From Antennarius striatus (Eukaryota; Chordata; Actinopteri; Lophiiformes; Antennariidae), in assembly GCF_040054535.1 (NCBI RefSeq), contig NC_090780.1, forward strand, positions 3,120,001 through 3,184,000: a DNA stretch of 64,000 nt, given 5' to 3'. The first letter of the stretch is position 1. Each line of letters starts with the position of its first letter. A program made the position numbers and the translations under genes. Shown piece by piece: positions 1 through 13,408 of the stretch. The notes under the pieces are model-generated. The model had not been told where the DNA came from. It did no database searches and worked only from the letters and a program-made list of their open reading frames with translations.

Positions 1-52
<52 letters not shown>
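1..52. repeat. (CA)n microsatellite at window edge
   Basis: About 26 uninterrupted CA units start at the first bases and continue beyond the left edge. The tract encodes nothing. Confidence 0.95.
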
Positions 53-53
<1 letters not shown>

Positions 54-2905
54 ATTCCCTCCTTGTGTGTTTCTGCCCAGTGATTGGTGACAGGTCTGTT
101 TGTTTGTGATGCCGTGTTTCTTGCATGTTGTGTTACTCCAGGTTGCATTAGACAGGTTAGTGCTAGAAGAATGCTTTTACAGGCTAGCAGCAGAAGGACC
201 CAAAGGACTCCATTTTGCCTGATCAGAATCCTTCTGATGACAAACACTACAAATTGATGTTTTGGTCCAGATCGTCCTGCCGTCGAGATTTGGCCAACTG
301 GCCACTAATTTTCAACCCCTGAACAGGATTATTATTAACCCTAACCCTAACCCTAACCCTACACTGAGTAAATATTAGAGCAGGTGCATTGCTAACCTGA
401 TATCTTAAAATGTAATCAATGCTTAAAATTGTGATCAAACTGGTATAAAAACCAGATATAACTGCATCACATCGTATCAGCCCCTCAGGGATCACTGCCA
501 GGACATCTGTTGATGCAAGTGAAATGTGCTATCGGAGGTTACACGTAAATTTTAGTTTTGCATTTGTTTTTTCCCCTGAGAAAACATCATCTTTAGGCTG
601 TTAAGTCACCAAATACGATCTTTAATGTTCTAATGACTGAATGATTGAGCAATAAGATGACGCTTGATTGAAAGGTGCATGATATAATCTTTACAAACTG
701 ACTTGGACGTCTCCTTTGCTTTTACTGAAACCTCGATACTCCTACTTTACATCAGTCATTAAGTCTAGGGGTTGAACACAGACGACTCTTCAACACGGAG
801 TTTCTTCAAAGACCAGAACGTTTGCTGTGAATTTTAAAACAGCCATTATTTGCTATAGAAATTTTGGACCTAATATATTTATTCATGCATGTGATGATTT
901 AAATACCCCTGTTTGAAAAAGTGTCCGAATCAGAATCATCAGACTGACCTCTGGTCGTCTTTCAGGACCAGATTCAGGATCGAGCTGCTTGTGCTCAGAA
1001 TGATTTGTCGTCTCCAGACAGAGGATGTTGTAATCACCCTCAGTGTGCTGTCTGTGTTATCGTGCCTCGAGTGGAGCGGCTCCACATTTTTCTCGACAAA
1101 AGCAAATCGGTTTTGGGACGTGTTCGGGTCCATGAACGTGGAGTTCACAGGTTGAAACCGCAGGAATTCCTTTCTTCAAAAAGTTTGTGTAAATTGTTAC
1201 GACAGTCAGATTTCGAGGACACGTAGGTCAGTAAAAGGATATCTGTGTCGTGATTCAACTTCTCCTGACATGGGATGTTACCTGGTGGTTTAGTGTGAAT
1301 GAATATCATTTGGGCTCTGATGGGTGTGTTCATTTGCATCAGGCTGATAGAAGAAAGCCGCTGCACGTGATGTCAGGAAACACAAACCGTTCATGCGGCA
1401 ACACGGCCTGATGCAAAACCATGAAAACTAAACATCACAGGTTTTCTGTTGTCACACTTCTCCCCAAAAATACAACAAAATTATTTTGGCAGTTTGCGAT
1501 CTGCATGTGTCAGACTGATAGTCTGGCCCTACGCTGGTCTGTACGGCTCAGTCGGATTCACACGACAAACGTCCATGTTTACAAGGAGAGAACACATAAA
1601 TATTTAGAGTAATACATAATAAAACTTCATACATGCCTGTGACCCAGCGTTTCGGAGCAGATTTCGTCCCCTTGACACATCGAGCGGCTGCAGCCACCTG
1701 AGACCAGCGCTCCAAAACGTTACAGAACACGACTTTCTCTGTTTTGCTTAAATAAACATCTCTGATAAAAGCTTTTGCTCCCAGCTGAATGTGACAGTTC
1801 AGTAATAATACAGAACACAACTACAGGCAAAGGTCCCGCAAGGTCGTAATGTTCCCATAATGAATCCCAGAATCCCTTGTGGCTTCAACAAACGCCGATT
1901 CAGCGTGATTTTTTTTTTTTTTTTTTTAAATTTCAGCTTTTATTCATTCTGTTAAAAGTCGTTAGCCTTCCCGCTGCGAAGCATTAATCATCTGGCGTTG
2001 CTGCTGGAAATACAGACATGACAATAATTATCACAACCAGGAGGAGCGACAGGGGGGGAAAATCATAAATTTGATTTGAAAGCATCCAAAGCTGAACTCA
2101 GCCTTAAGCTAGAGGTTACAGATGTCCACGTGACCCCACGCGAGAGTGGCTGATGTCCACATTTCTTCCAACCAGATGTTATTTTATATTTAGTGTTACA
2201 GACCACACAGATCTAACAGTAATAATAATAATGCCCTTCCTTTCTCAAACAGCCTTGGGAAAGCTGACTCGTCTTACGAGTGTGGAACCCGCGTTTCACG
2301 TTCTTTTCACCTCCACTCGTCCGTCTAAAGCGATGTCACTGACAGGAATGCGGATCGCTTCATGTTCCTCCTTGTCTAAAAGAGAAAGAAAAACAGGGCC
2401 CCGCCCACAGCAGGAGCGACCCACAATGCCCTTCAAAGGCCCTGGGGGCAGAACATACGGCAGCTCGCTGCTGATGCTCACTTTCATTTGGTGATTCGTG
2501 TTGTGGGTTTACACAACAGGAGGTTCATTTCAAACAGCAGCTTCATATCTACGGAGCCTACTACAGATCCACACATTGGAAAAACTCAGAACATCAAGTT
2601 ACATTCATCAGGTGTAATATAATTTATAGTGAGGTCAACGGGAAAATCAGATCACTTAAATGTAAGAGCAAGTCAAATCAGAATGAAGAGCCGAGTTCAA
2701 ATGAAGATAAATGTCACAGAATTAGAATGAAAAAAAGAAGAAATCAAGGTGGTGGTGGTGGGGGGTCACTCCATGCATTTTTTTTCTTGTTTCTGCTACT
2801 TTAATGATTTTACGGTTTATTTTATGAGTAACACCAGATCCCATATTTCATATGCTGCAGATGGGGCGTTGAAGCTGGGCTAACGTCTTCTCTCCTCCGA
2901 TGCAG
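53..2905. other. Non-coding stretch upstream of first recognised cers5 exon
   Basis: I read this stretch for the missing N-terminal exon of the ceramide synthase (signal-anchor helix and WSERFWLP-like motif) and found no convincing match, so it is probably cers5 intron 1. It holds a short telomere-like repeat and a T-rich run near 1911-1927. The open frames here have no recognisable protein content. Confidence 0.6.
336..361. repeat. Interstitial telomere-type repeat, (TAACCC)4
   Basis: Four perfect tandem copies of TAACCC, the vertebrate telomere unit (C-strand orientation), lie in ordinary unique sequence. The array is far too short to be a chromosome end; it is an interstitial telomeric sequence, commonly left by break repair or chance expansion. 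Confidence 0.85.
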
Positions 2906-5900
2906 GTTTATCGCCAGTAATTGTGCCCAAAGTCTCCACATCCATCCAGGAGTTGGACGGAGAGCTCAGCCCAACGCGGTGCTGGAGAAAGTGTTTACAT
3001 CCATCACAAAGGTTGGCTCGCTGTTCTTTATTATAATAAAATAATAACGTAGCAGCGGCGGTTCGTTGATCGGATATTGTGTCACCACTCATGACAGAAT
3101 GAGACATTTGGTTACACTTAGAGTCGGTCATGTGAGTGAAAAATGTGTGCTTTAAGGGACTTCCACATTATTATGAGAAATCTGGGTTTCACATTCATCT
3201 TTCAGTCTGACGTGAACATTTTTCAGGAATCAGAAACTTCTAATCCCAAAGATTTGATACGATGAGACGCAGCATTATTACTACTGTGAGAAAGAATCTT
3301 CAGAAGTATGCACTGGTTTTCCGTGTGTATCAGGGACTAAAAGCGTGTATGGGTGTGTGATGCTGGGTCAACGTGTTTCTTCTCGCCGTCCACAGAACCC
3401 AGACGCTCGCCATCTGGAGGGCCTGTCCAAGCAGCTGGACTGGGACATGAGAAAGGTCCAGCGATGGTTCCGACAGCGCAGGAACCAGGACAAGCCCAGC
3501 ACACACACTAAGTTCTGTGAGAGCATGTAGGTTACTACCTATTTTGTTGACCCTTGACCTCTCTACTTGTGGGAGCGCACGGTGGTGTTTCCATAATATG
3601 TTCTTGTATTTCTGTTATTGATTGAAGAATTTGGCTGTTAGATGATCAGGTTTGAACTGAGATTATCGTATTAAATTATCGTATTAAAATGATATGAATG
3701 AAGTTGACGTTGAGGCTGCTGTTGTTGATGTTTCTTCTGACTTTTGCGTTCTGTTTTCTGGGTCCTAATTCAATGTCTTCTGTGCAGGTGGAGGTTTACA
3801 TTTTATTTGTGCATATTTATCTATGGCTTGCGCTTTCTGTGGCAGGTGAGCATTCCCTCGGACTGTTGTCCGATTGACCGGGAATATTTTTGTCATGTAA
3901 AACATTGTTGATGCATTTAATTATCCCGTTGATTTTCCTTTAGTCTCCATGGATGTGGGACACACGACATTGCTGGTACGGTTACCCCTATCAGGTACGA
4001 TTGCAGGTCTTCACTTCCATTTGACTTCAGATTTGTCAGGCATGAAGACTTACGTCTGTATTTGATCACCTGATTTTGTCACCTGATAAACTGGTATGTG
4101 GTGTTATTTGTGCAAAGCTATGCAGAATTGAAGCTTTTATCCTCTAAAATGAAGGTAAATAAAAGTAGAAGCATTGTCAGTATGTTTGCTTTGCTTCACT
4201 GTATTTTCTTTCAACTTAATGCAAACATTTTACAAAAGCAATCCAACAAGAATTCTATCATCTAGATATCCCATTATTCCAGTTGATCCCTCCTGTTAAT
4301 CATCCACAGCGTCCATCGTCTAAAGCAGGGGTGTCAAACTCTTTTTCACCAACCACCACATCAGCATAATATCTGATTTAACTTGTAAATGTAACTCAAT
4401 GTAATGTAAAATAAATGTAACTAATCATTAATGTTAAATAACTTTGTTTATTACTTATTTAAGTCACAAACATCACTGTTGCACAAAAAAAGGTTTGTTT
4501 CTCTGTTATAAAAAACCCTTAAACCCACAGAACTCCATCAATCAAGGATCAAACTATCAGTGAATTAACTTTGTACAAAATGTTTTTGTTAATGTGAAAT
4601 GAGCTTAATTACTGCATTGTGGGAAATTGTAGTTGTGCTTAAAGCACACTTTTGTCCCATTTATTTTTTAGACACTCTGACCTTTTATGCTCTCGTGGGC
4701 CACATAAAATGATGTGACGGGCCACATTTGGCCCCCAGGCCTTGAGTTTGACACATTGTGGTCTAAATGTTTCTATGAAATCAGTGACAGTGGGTCGAAT
4801 CTGTCCCCTCATACTTACTGCTGAAGTAACTTTGGGACGGTGGGGGTCAGAAGTCACGGTTTACGCTCAGTAACTCGTGACGCCGGCGACATTAACGTTA
4901 ATGAATGGAACTGTTATGTGAAGTGACTCTGGCTCCGCTCTGTGCTCAGGTCCTGACCCCGGGTCTTTACCACTACTACATGACGGAGCTGTCCTTCTAC
5001 TGGTCGCTCATGTTCACCCAGTTCACCGACATTAAGAGAAAGGTGAGGGCAGCTCCATCTCACCCTGAACGCGCCACAGCTGCCACGCCCTTCAGTCGTG
5101 TGTGTACTAATCCTCGTTTTTGCAGCGACAGAGTGTGTGTGCTTGTGTGGGAATTGAAGGTGCTGGTTTGTTTCTAAAGGCCTCGTGGTCGTGTTGATTT
5201 CAGTCACATGTTTGCATTTTTGAAAAAAGGGGGCGGGAACGCCTGTGAACGCTTTGTGTGTCCAGCATGAGGGAACCCACCACCGTCATGTGATGGAGCA
5301 CGACTAATTCTATTAGAATTCAGAATACCAAAGTATTAGAGCCGGGGTGGGTTACAGACACAGACGTTGGCTTCACATGTTTCATGTTGCCGATACAAAA
5401 GGGGGCCGGTGTTTGTCAGAGTCCATCTGGATGACACCAGGCTCTGAATGGACACTTCAGGGTCGCGATCATCTGATTGTTTCAAAGAAAAAAAGGCTTA
5501 CCGCTGTTTATTTCTTGGTCTGTTTATTTTCTTTCTTTCCTTTTTTTAACTTAACTGAAAGGTGGAGCACGTTTTGGATGTAGCTCCTGGAGAAAGCCAT
5601 CATCATTGAGACTGCGTTTCTTAAATATCTATAAAACACATACTGTCAGTCCAAAGGTTAGGGTTTAATTGCTCCCTTTTTATGATAGTCAAACTATCCA
5701 GCCTTGTAAAAGCTCCAAACCCTCTCAATTGTGATTTTTAAAAAAAAAATCATGCATACTATACCTGTGTATTAATTAATTTTATATAAGTTTATAAGTG
5801 TTAAGTATGAAAAGAAATGCAGAAGTCACACCCAAACGCGAGCTGCGTCTTTACTCTGTGAAGGAGGACACTATCCGGTCTCAGCCAACGTATCCGTCAG

Positions 5901-8900
5901 TATTAACGGTTTTTATCTTGGATTTTTCTCGTGTGTGAAAAAAAAAAATGTGGACAGAGCGACGACTCGTATCTTAAACATTTGTGGACTTGGTTTCACA
6001 AATCCGCTGTGTGGGACCGAGAGGGAATAAATACATGGTAGCTGACAGGGAAGGTTTTTTTCTTCTTTTTACTTTTTTAGTGTTTCTTGATGTTCCTGCT
6101 GCTTTAGAGACACACTGATCATTAAATATTCATGTTATTGATAGATTGTGGAAATGCTGAACAACTTAAAGATTTGGATTCTAAATCTTTTAGTCCAGAT
6201 GTTGACTGGATCCACCGTTCCAGTCAGCTGCCGTCGGCCCACGTGACTTTCCTGTCAGAAACGCGCGTCTCCTGTCTTCCTCGTCTCTCTTCGGCCGTTC
6301 TACCTGTCAGTGTCAGATCTCAGAGTCACATTCAGTTTATTTCAGTTTATTCTGTCAGCTTCCTCTGAAACGTCGTTACGAAACAGCAGTGATGAAATCG
6401 GTACAAACTAGGGAAGCAACGTGTGGAGGAAACATTCGAATCAAGTCTGGCACAATATCAGATGTTCATTCTGTGACTGTCGTCGTGTACAGCCACCAGT
6501 CAAAGTCAACTTTAACTTTATTTATTAGATTGGTTTTTTTAACAAATATATGTAAAATACAGGTCTATGGAAATTCACATAAACATTTTATTGTTAAAGT
6601 TTGAAGCTTTTGTCCAATAAAGAGGGATGTCTGTGACCCCTATCTCAGATAAGTGGTAAAAGATGGATGATGGATGGATGAACTACTGTCCTTCATTAAC
6701 GGCTGGGAGCGAAACTGTGTGACTGAATTAACTTTTTATGATGAAGCTGCTGAAGAAGATGAGTAATGGTCGGGAGCTTGGAGAACGGTGTTAATTATGG
6801 ATGAATGTTGGGGATTATTCTAAGGATTTTTTTGAGGTGGGGGGGGGGGTCATCTGTCATCTGCCCTCCTTAGTTGAGGTGAGTGGGTTGATCCCCTGCA
6901 GTGGTGGGGCTTCCCACCCCCTTCTGGAGTGACAGTTGTGTGATTTGGGTTCTTTGTCCTGATTGGTCGACCGGTCGATCCCGACCAGAGATGCATCGTT
7001 CCGTCATCTTTGTCTTTAACCTGGGCTTTCTCTTCCATTTAGCACTTACTTTGGTTTTCTTTATTTCAAATCTTTTTTGTATTTTTACTGACATTATTTT
7101 TCGAATAAGTTTTAAACATAATTTGCTGTTTAAACATAATCCACTGTCTCATGAAAATGTGACTGAATGAAACATGAATTTGTCGAGTCTGTATATCATT
7201 CTCTATTAATTATTCTATTCTCTTGTTAAAAAAATAGAAATTGTGTGATTTCCAACTTAAATGTTAATACATCATAACAACCAGAGCTTACTTTCCCTTC
7301 ATTTTAATACCATCTTTAATTAATCGAAGCATAGCTGTATTTTCCTCTGACTAAATTTCAGGAAGTTTTTTCTAAAATGATTTCTATCAAGCTATGTTTT
7401 TATTTTATTTATTTTATTTTATTTAACACTTTCGTCTACCTTTTACGGTTTTTTTTTTTTTCATTCATGACTGTTCCGTAGCAGTGAGAGCCGTCGGGGA
7501 CAGAAGAGAAGGTTTGTGTCTCCTGCTGACCTTTTCTGTCCCGTTTATAATTTCAGGACTTCTTAATCATGTTCATCCATCATCTGGCTACAGTCGGCCT
7601 CATCGGTTTCTCCTACGTCAACAACATGGCGAGGGTGGGGAGCCTGGTGATGTGCGTCCACGATGCCTCTGACTTCGTGTTAGAGGTGGGTTGAGGAACA
7701 CTGCAATTCCAAAAGAAATCTACTGTATTTACATATTTATGGTCATTTCTTTAAACATACTGAGTAAAGTTTGATTTTTTTTTTGACATTCTTGTCATTT
7801 TAACACCGATTCTCTCCAAAAAGTTCTTACAGCGCACTTAAAAGGTTATTTACAGCTTTCCTTAAAATAGACATGTTCTAAAAACCAGTTAATGTTTAAA
7901 TCCTGTCTGAACACAAACACAAAACAGGAGACAAGAATAATTAAGACCTGACAGTCGTCCACACCCGGTGTGAAAAATCACAGGAGGTCACCTTCACACG
8001 ACTTGGTCACATGACAAGCATGTGACCTGAGATGTAAAATGTAATGTCCAGTGAAACACCACTGAGGTTAGCGCCAAACAAAGCCAATGTGCAGTATCTG
8101 CAAAGCTGACAATTCAGAGCATCGGATTATATATCTAATAAAATTAGATATACAGTATATGTAAGTAAAACGTTTCTGTGTGAATAGAGGAGAGGGAAAC
8201 GAACTGCAGGCCTGTTTTAGTTTGATTTAAGTTTTAATACTGCTCTTTGTTTTACTACTTTGTTTTACTTTCACTGTGTTGAAAACATCAAACTAGTTAT
8301 ACATTTTTTAAAAAAAATGAAAACTCTTTTCTGAGTTTACGAGACTTTTCTGATCCAAAATTAACCTGTAAAGAAAAATTCAAGCCAAACAGCTGCTATT
8401 TCAGAGCTTCACCCTGAATGTTTGGAGTCCATCTCTTCGGCTCCAGAAGACGTTTAACAGTTTAGTTCGGAGAGACGACGTGACAGAATGACGGCAGATG
8501 CTACACCTTCCTTTAGTCCTTGGAATTTAAGCCCCTCCTCCGCCCGTCACCCATTGATGGACGGTGGGCCTTCCTCCTACAATAGATCGTCCTCCCTGTG
8601 CTTGACGGCTTTATAACAACCCTCTTAAAACAACTGGAATGAAAACCTTGACATTCAGGTTAAATGAGACCATTCCTTTCGGAGGATGTTGTGTGAACAC
8701 AGGTTTAAACACACTTTGTGGTCAGCAGAGCGACGCTACCTGGTCAGTCCGGCTCATGTGACTCCTGTGCCTCAGGTCATGTGCTCGTCATGAGACCTCC
8801 GAGGTTGATTTCTCCCACTGACTGTTATAAATGAATACATTTAACAGACCTTGATGGTGAGACGTCTTTTTTGATTTATTGTAGTTGAATTCTGGAATGA

Positions 8901-11900
8901 ATTGTGATTATTATTTCCTTGACTGAAAATCCAAACTTAGTTGAAATCCAACATCATTGTTGTTTCAGGATTAGCGGTGCGACAGTGGATTTATTTGTTC
9001 AATGGTACAAAAAAGAAAATCTGCCTTACTTGAAACTGAAGAACTGTTTATTTTTTCCTACAGGCAGCCAAGATGGCCAACTACGCCAAGTACCAGCGCT
9101 TGTGTGACTTCCTTTTCGTTGTGTTTAGTGCGGCGTTCTTCGTCACACGACTCGTCATCTATCCAGTGTGGTGAGTTCCCAGAAACACCTGCAACCTCAG
9201 GATGAATCTGATCATCTGTCATAATATTCTAATGATTTTTGCAACACCACACCTGTGGCGTGAAAACACGATGGAAACGACTCGTGCTCTGTTTATAAAA
9301 CACCAGAACGTCATCAGATGAGCTCGTCTCCAGCGGGTGTCCTGCATCCGACTGGCTGACTCATTGTTTTGTGTGTTTAGCATCGCTGCACGCTAATGTT
9401 CAGGCTCTTGGGGGGCCGCGTTCAGGTAGTGATGCTTCACAGGGACCTGGATGTGGAAGCTTCCACCTCTAGAGACGGAGACAATAGGGAAGCGATCGCC
9501 GGCAGTAACCGGAGCAGCCTGATTCAGTGTCTTGGTGTGGATGAGTGATAAAGCTAGTGTTGCCGAGCAGTTACCAGGAATGAAATCCAAACCTCTGTAG
9601 GGGTGGGGTGGTGGTGGTGGTGGTGGTGTGTGTAGGGGGGGTCTGTTGATGGCTTCCTGTAAAATTAGCGCCAGAGTCTAGACAGTAAAGACGCGGCTTC
9701 ACGTCTGTCTGTGTTTTCCAGGGTCCTGAACTCCACCCTGTTTGAGAGCTGGGCCATCGTGGGGCCGTACCCCTCCTGGTGGCTCTTCAACTTCTTACTG
9801 CTGGTCCTGCAAGTGCTGCACATCATCTGGTTCTACCTCATAGTTCGCATCGCCGTCAAAGCGATGCTGCGGGGAAGGGTAGGTCACCGCACCGACTGTA
9901 AGGTCACCGAGATTTATATTGTTGACCTCGAAGAAATATTTAACAGCTGACAGAGAGGAAATTCCTCTCAGATTTTCTGACAGTTTATTTATTTACTTAT
10001 TCTTTCTTTAAATTGGAAGTTTTTAAAAAAAAATTTTGTTATATACTGTACTAAAAGGAATTTTAGGGGTTTTGAAGGTGCAGTCCAAACATATATTCAC
10101 CTATCATCCTGCAAACTATAGGAAGGTATTTTTAGTAATTGCACTGAAACCGTTGATTGATAACTAGTCAGGGGTAATAAGCAGCTGCAGTCATTTTTCT
10201 ACCTGCTGAGCGAGTTGACATCCTACACATGTATGGTAAAACTGCACGGAGGAACTTAGAAAAATGTAATTTAAAAAAACACACCGAAGTTCTGTGACTC
10301 AAAAAGAGATCAAGACGGGATTGAAGGTAGTTTTCATTTCCTGTGACGAGAATTTTGGAGAAGTAGTTTTATCCAAAAGACAAAATAAACCTTCACAGCT
10401 CTCGTTACAGATTTAAAAACAGTCCTAAAGTTGAACCTAAGAAGTGGATCTTAGAACATTAACAAGGCTTTATGACTTCATTAAACGTGGTTTCAGCAAA
10501 AAAAAAACTAAGTCCCATTTCTAAGAGTTTGTGTCCGCAAAGAAAACATTTATTTTTTCTTTCGTGCATGCAGTAGCGGTTGTTTCTGGTGCTGTTGTCC
10601 CTGACTCTCTCTCGTTCTCTCTGCAGACGCTGTTTGTTTCCTCTCCCTCTGGAATGAGAGAGGGAGACGCTGTCTTTCTGTCTGTCTTTGTCCACTGAGC
10701 CCTCCTCCACTGCTCCCTTGCTTCTCCTCGTTTGCTTTGTGCTCTCGAGGCCTTTACCCTCTCTGTTTCTGGCTGTAAGTTTCTGCTGACCCCCCCCCAC
10801 CCACCCTTCTCTGTTCTGATTCTTTTCATACATCGTGATCCGGTCTGTCCTCTCCATTTCTGCAGCCGTTCAGTGGCTTTAATTACACACTAGTTGAAGT
10901 AGGACAACACTCCAACTTGTCCTGAAGACAACAATAAGAGCTAGAAACAATAATCGTCAAGAATGTTGAAGGAATATGTTCCACTGCTTCTATTAGACGA
11001 CAGTTTTGTCCCGCACCACCACCCTGTGGTCACAATCAACACCTGAATATTTATATCTGGTGTAATATTACTCCACGTTATTATCAGGGATATTTTATTT
11101 TTCCATACATTGTATCTACAATATGAGAAAAACAACAAACTCACAGGTAATTTCATGAGCGTCAAGCTTTAACAGTGGGATGAAATCACAGAAAAAATAC
11201 AACGGTGGGTCCTGGTCATAGTCCATCTGGTTTATGAAAAAGATGAGCAATGCAACCGTCAGTCACCAGAAATTGTGACTGAAAAATAAGATTTGTAGAA
11301 AAAAAATCTAAATACTAAAAGACACAACTGCTCATTGTGCAGTTTGGTGATGTTAAATTATGCCCCAGAAAAAATATAAATATGGACAGACAGACATTCT
11401 GATATCCCCATAGTTTCACAATCAGGGGAGATAAAAAAGTTTAACATTTGAAAAATGACTGATGGGATTTTGTTATTGCCTCCGTGGTCAAACCTCTGTG
11501 AGCAGCATGACCTCCAGGTTGGAGACCCCAGAACCATGAAACAATCCTACGGAGAGGAGAACATCGCTCCTGTCGTCTCTGTTCACAGGACAGATAAAAA
11601 TCAATTGTCTGCTTCATAGCTGCCATAAGGCTGGATTGACACCAGACACCAATAAGTATCACAACTCTCACAAGGTTTCCAAACATGAAGCTTTGTCCAT
11701 TCTGATTCTGTGCTTTTGTGGAATCCTTTATAATTCAATTTAGGATAAATTTATTTTTTTAAATTGGTGGATAAGCCATCAAAAACATTATTATACGACA
11801 TTCACACAGATTTTCTTCTAATGGGTTGTTAATGTTCCTTTTCACAATGGTCTCAAAGGATTGACTCCATTGATGATATGAGTGTCTCTTTACTGTAGTG

Positions 11901-12530
11901 AATCTTAAATAGTGGGGTGGGTCCTCTAAGGGGGGGCGTTATGAGTTGTGGGGCAGAGGGGGGAGGGGGGTAACGCAGTAAAACCATGTTTGCTTAAAGT
12001 GTAATTACACATCCACTACAGTAGGTGGCAGCGTCGCGTTCACAACAACATGTAATGTGCCATTAACTGAATATTTACTTCTGCTGTGGTGTAGGTTTTT
12101 TTCACTGTACACACACACACACCAAAGAATGTGCATAGAGGAGGGTGGGGGGACACAAACTGTGTTCTACTTTCTAGGGGGTGTTAAACAGAACAAAATA
12201 AGAAGCACTGCTTTGCAGGAAGATGCAACATGAAGCTCATAAAACATTTAAAAAGTCACCATTATGAAAAATGAAGGTGGATAAGTGAATAAACCCTCCG
12301 TTGGGTGTTTCTGGTTTCCTCTAACTCTTCCAGTTTGAGCTCACCTCTGCCCTCCGTCTCCCCTCCAGGTGAGCAAAGACGTCCGCAGCGACATTGAGAG
12401 CAGCTCAGACGAGGAGCCCCAGCCGCCCGCGGACGGCCTGAAGGCCCCCCACACTCCCAAAGGAGAGAACGGCACCAACGGCCATTACACTGTCGCTAAA
12501 GCCCGACTGTACAACCACAACAGTTGGTGA
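2906..12530 (+). CDS. cers5: Ceramide synthase 5-like, partial at the 5' end (exons 2 to last)
   Basis: ER-membrane acyl-CoA:sphinganine N-acyltransferase of de novo ceramide synthesis. Nine coding exons: 2906-3011, 3396-3526, 3788-3845, 3944-3994, 4950-5042, 7557-7685, 9064-9170, 9722-9878, 12369-12530. Phases agree throughout and give 330 residues ending in TGA at 12528. In order: a partial homeobox-like region ([33 protein letters not shown]), TLC-domain helices, the Lag1 motif with the conserved HH pair (exon at 7557), the loop [11 protein letters not shown] that in this family sets acyl-chain choice and here resembles C16-type CERS5/6, and an acidic serine tail [10 protein letters not shown] typical of CK2 sites. 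The N-terminal exon with the first membrane helix was not found and probably lies left of the window. In the first exon seen, FIASNCAQ differs from the usual FIAKPCA. CERS6 is the alternative; adjacency to cox14 and bcdin3d, and residues such as [12 protein letters not shown], favour cers5. Confidence 0.92.
4326..4760. mobile_element. hAT-type non-autonomous DNA transposon (MITE)
   Basis: The element begins CAGGGGTGTCAAACTC and ends with the near-complement GAGTTTGACACATTGTG. It is flanked by GTCTAAAG (4318-4325) and GTCTAAAT (4761-4768), an 8-bp target duplication with one mismatch. Terminal repeats of this form with 8-bp duplications are characteristic of hAT/Charlie elements. There is no transposase frame inside. 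It sits in a cers5 intron. Confidence 0.8.
6636..6681. repeat. Probable LINE 3' tail fragment with GATG repeats
   Basis: ATAAGTGGTAAAAGATGGAT followed by irregular GATG repeats resembles the 3' ends of CR1/L2-type fish LINEs. Too short to classify firmly. Confidence 0.35.
9606..9630. repeat. (GGT)n short tandem repeat in a cers5 intron
   Basis: A run of about six GGT/TGG units followed by TGTGTG. Simple repeat only. Confidence 0.6.
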
Positions 12531-13408
12531 CAAGACAGTGGCCCCGTCCCCATCCCACTCCATCCCCCACCCACCCATGTCTGCAAAGAGCTTTCTGATG
12601 ATACGCACCACACCCCCCTGCTGGGAAACTGACGGTGGACAGACATCGGATTCGTGTTGTCGTGACTCTTGACAAAGCAACACGGAAACCCGTGAGAGAC
12701 TGGACCAGCCTTATTTTGAGATGTGATGTATTTGCTGCCAGATGTTGGTTTAAATGTTCTCTCCCAGTTTTATTGGTCAGATGAACTCGGTTACTTTAAA
12801 GAATGAATTCACCTGTGGATTACAAAGGAGAGAAAACTGTTGTATTTCTAGTCAATCCTGTCACAGAAGGTATCAGACGTCTGCAAAATGAAGGTTCTAC
12901 TGGACGACCGGCTGTGAATGAGATCAGAGGTGCGACCCTTCAGACAGCAGCTGTCCTTTGTGATTCACTACAGGTTCACCTTTTACCTACGTTGACGTGC
13001 TTTTATCCGTTTTTGTTTCACTAGTTCTGAGACCAAATGTTTCTAAGTTTGTCACTATGAGGACGATTTTAATGGCTGGAATCACGTTGTCCTTTAGGTG
13101 CCTTATAAAGATGTGCTTCTAAATATATTGTGTTGTTGAACCACACTTTCCTGTTGCGGTCATGTGTGTGAAACGACACTGATCTGAGCGGTTAAAGGTA
13201 TTTAATAGTATAGTACAAACATCGTGACATTTTACACAGGCTGCAGGATTATTCAGGGTCAATGTGAAGTTTTTACAAACACAACTGTCACACGAGTACA
13301 CAATGTCCTAAAGGAAATGACCGAGAAGGCCAAACATCTTCATGACTTTGTGATGGCAAAATCAAAGGGGGTTATGGGAAACGTACGCATCAGTCAGTCC
13401 CTCTGCAG
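12531..13408. other. Shared 3' region of convergent cers5 and cox14
   Basis: This 0.9 kb separates the cers5 stop (+) from the cox14 stop (-), so it must hold both 3' UTRs. I saw no clear canonical poly(A) signal for either gene and no coding content. The open frame at 12803-13024 has no recognisable similarity. Confidence 0.6.

Noticed and set aside
2296-2487. Reverse-strand frame beginning MKVSISSELPYVLPPG.
   Set aside because: Looked protein-like, but no family was recognised, no convincing splice context was seen and it is isolated in an intron-like region.
10459-10857. 132-codon reverse-strand frame rich in Arg, Glu and Lys.
   Set aside because: Comes from a CT-rich low-complexity part of the last cers5 intron.
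2906-12530. Identity as cers6.
   Set aside because: Close paralogue, but the neighbours cox14 and bcdin3d and residues in the YQRLCDFLF and HIIWFYLI segments favour cers5.
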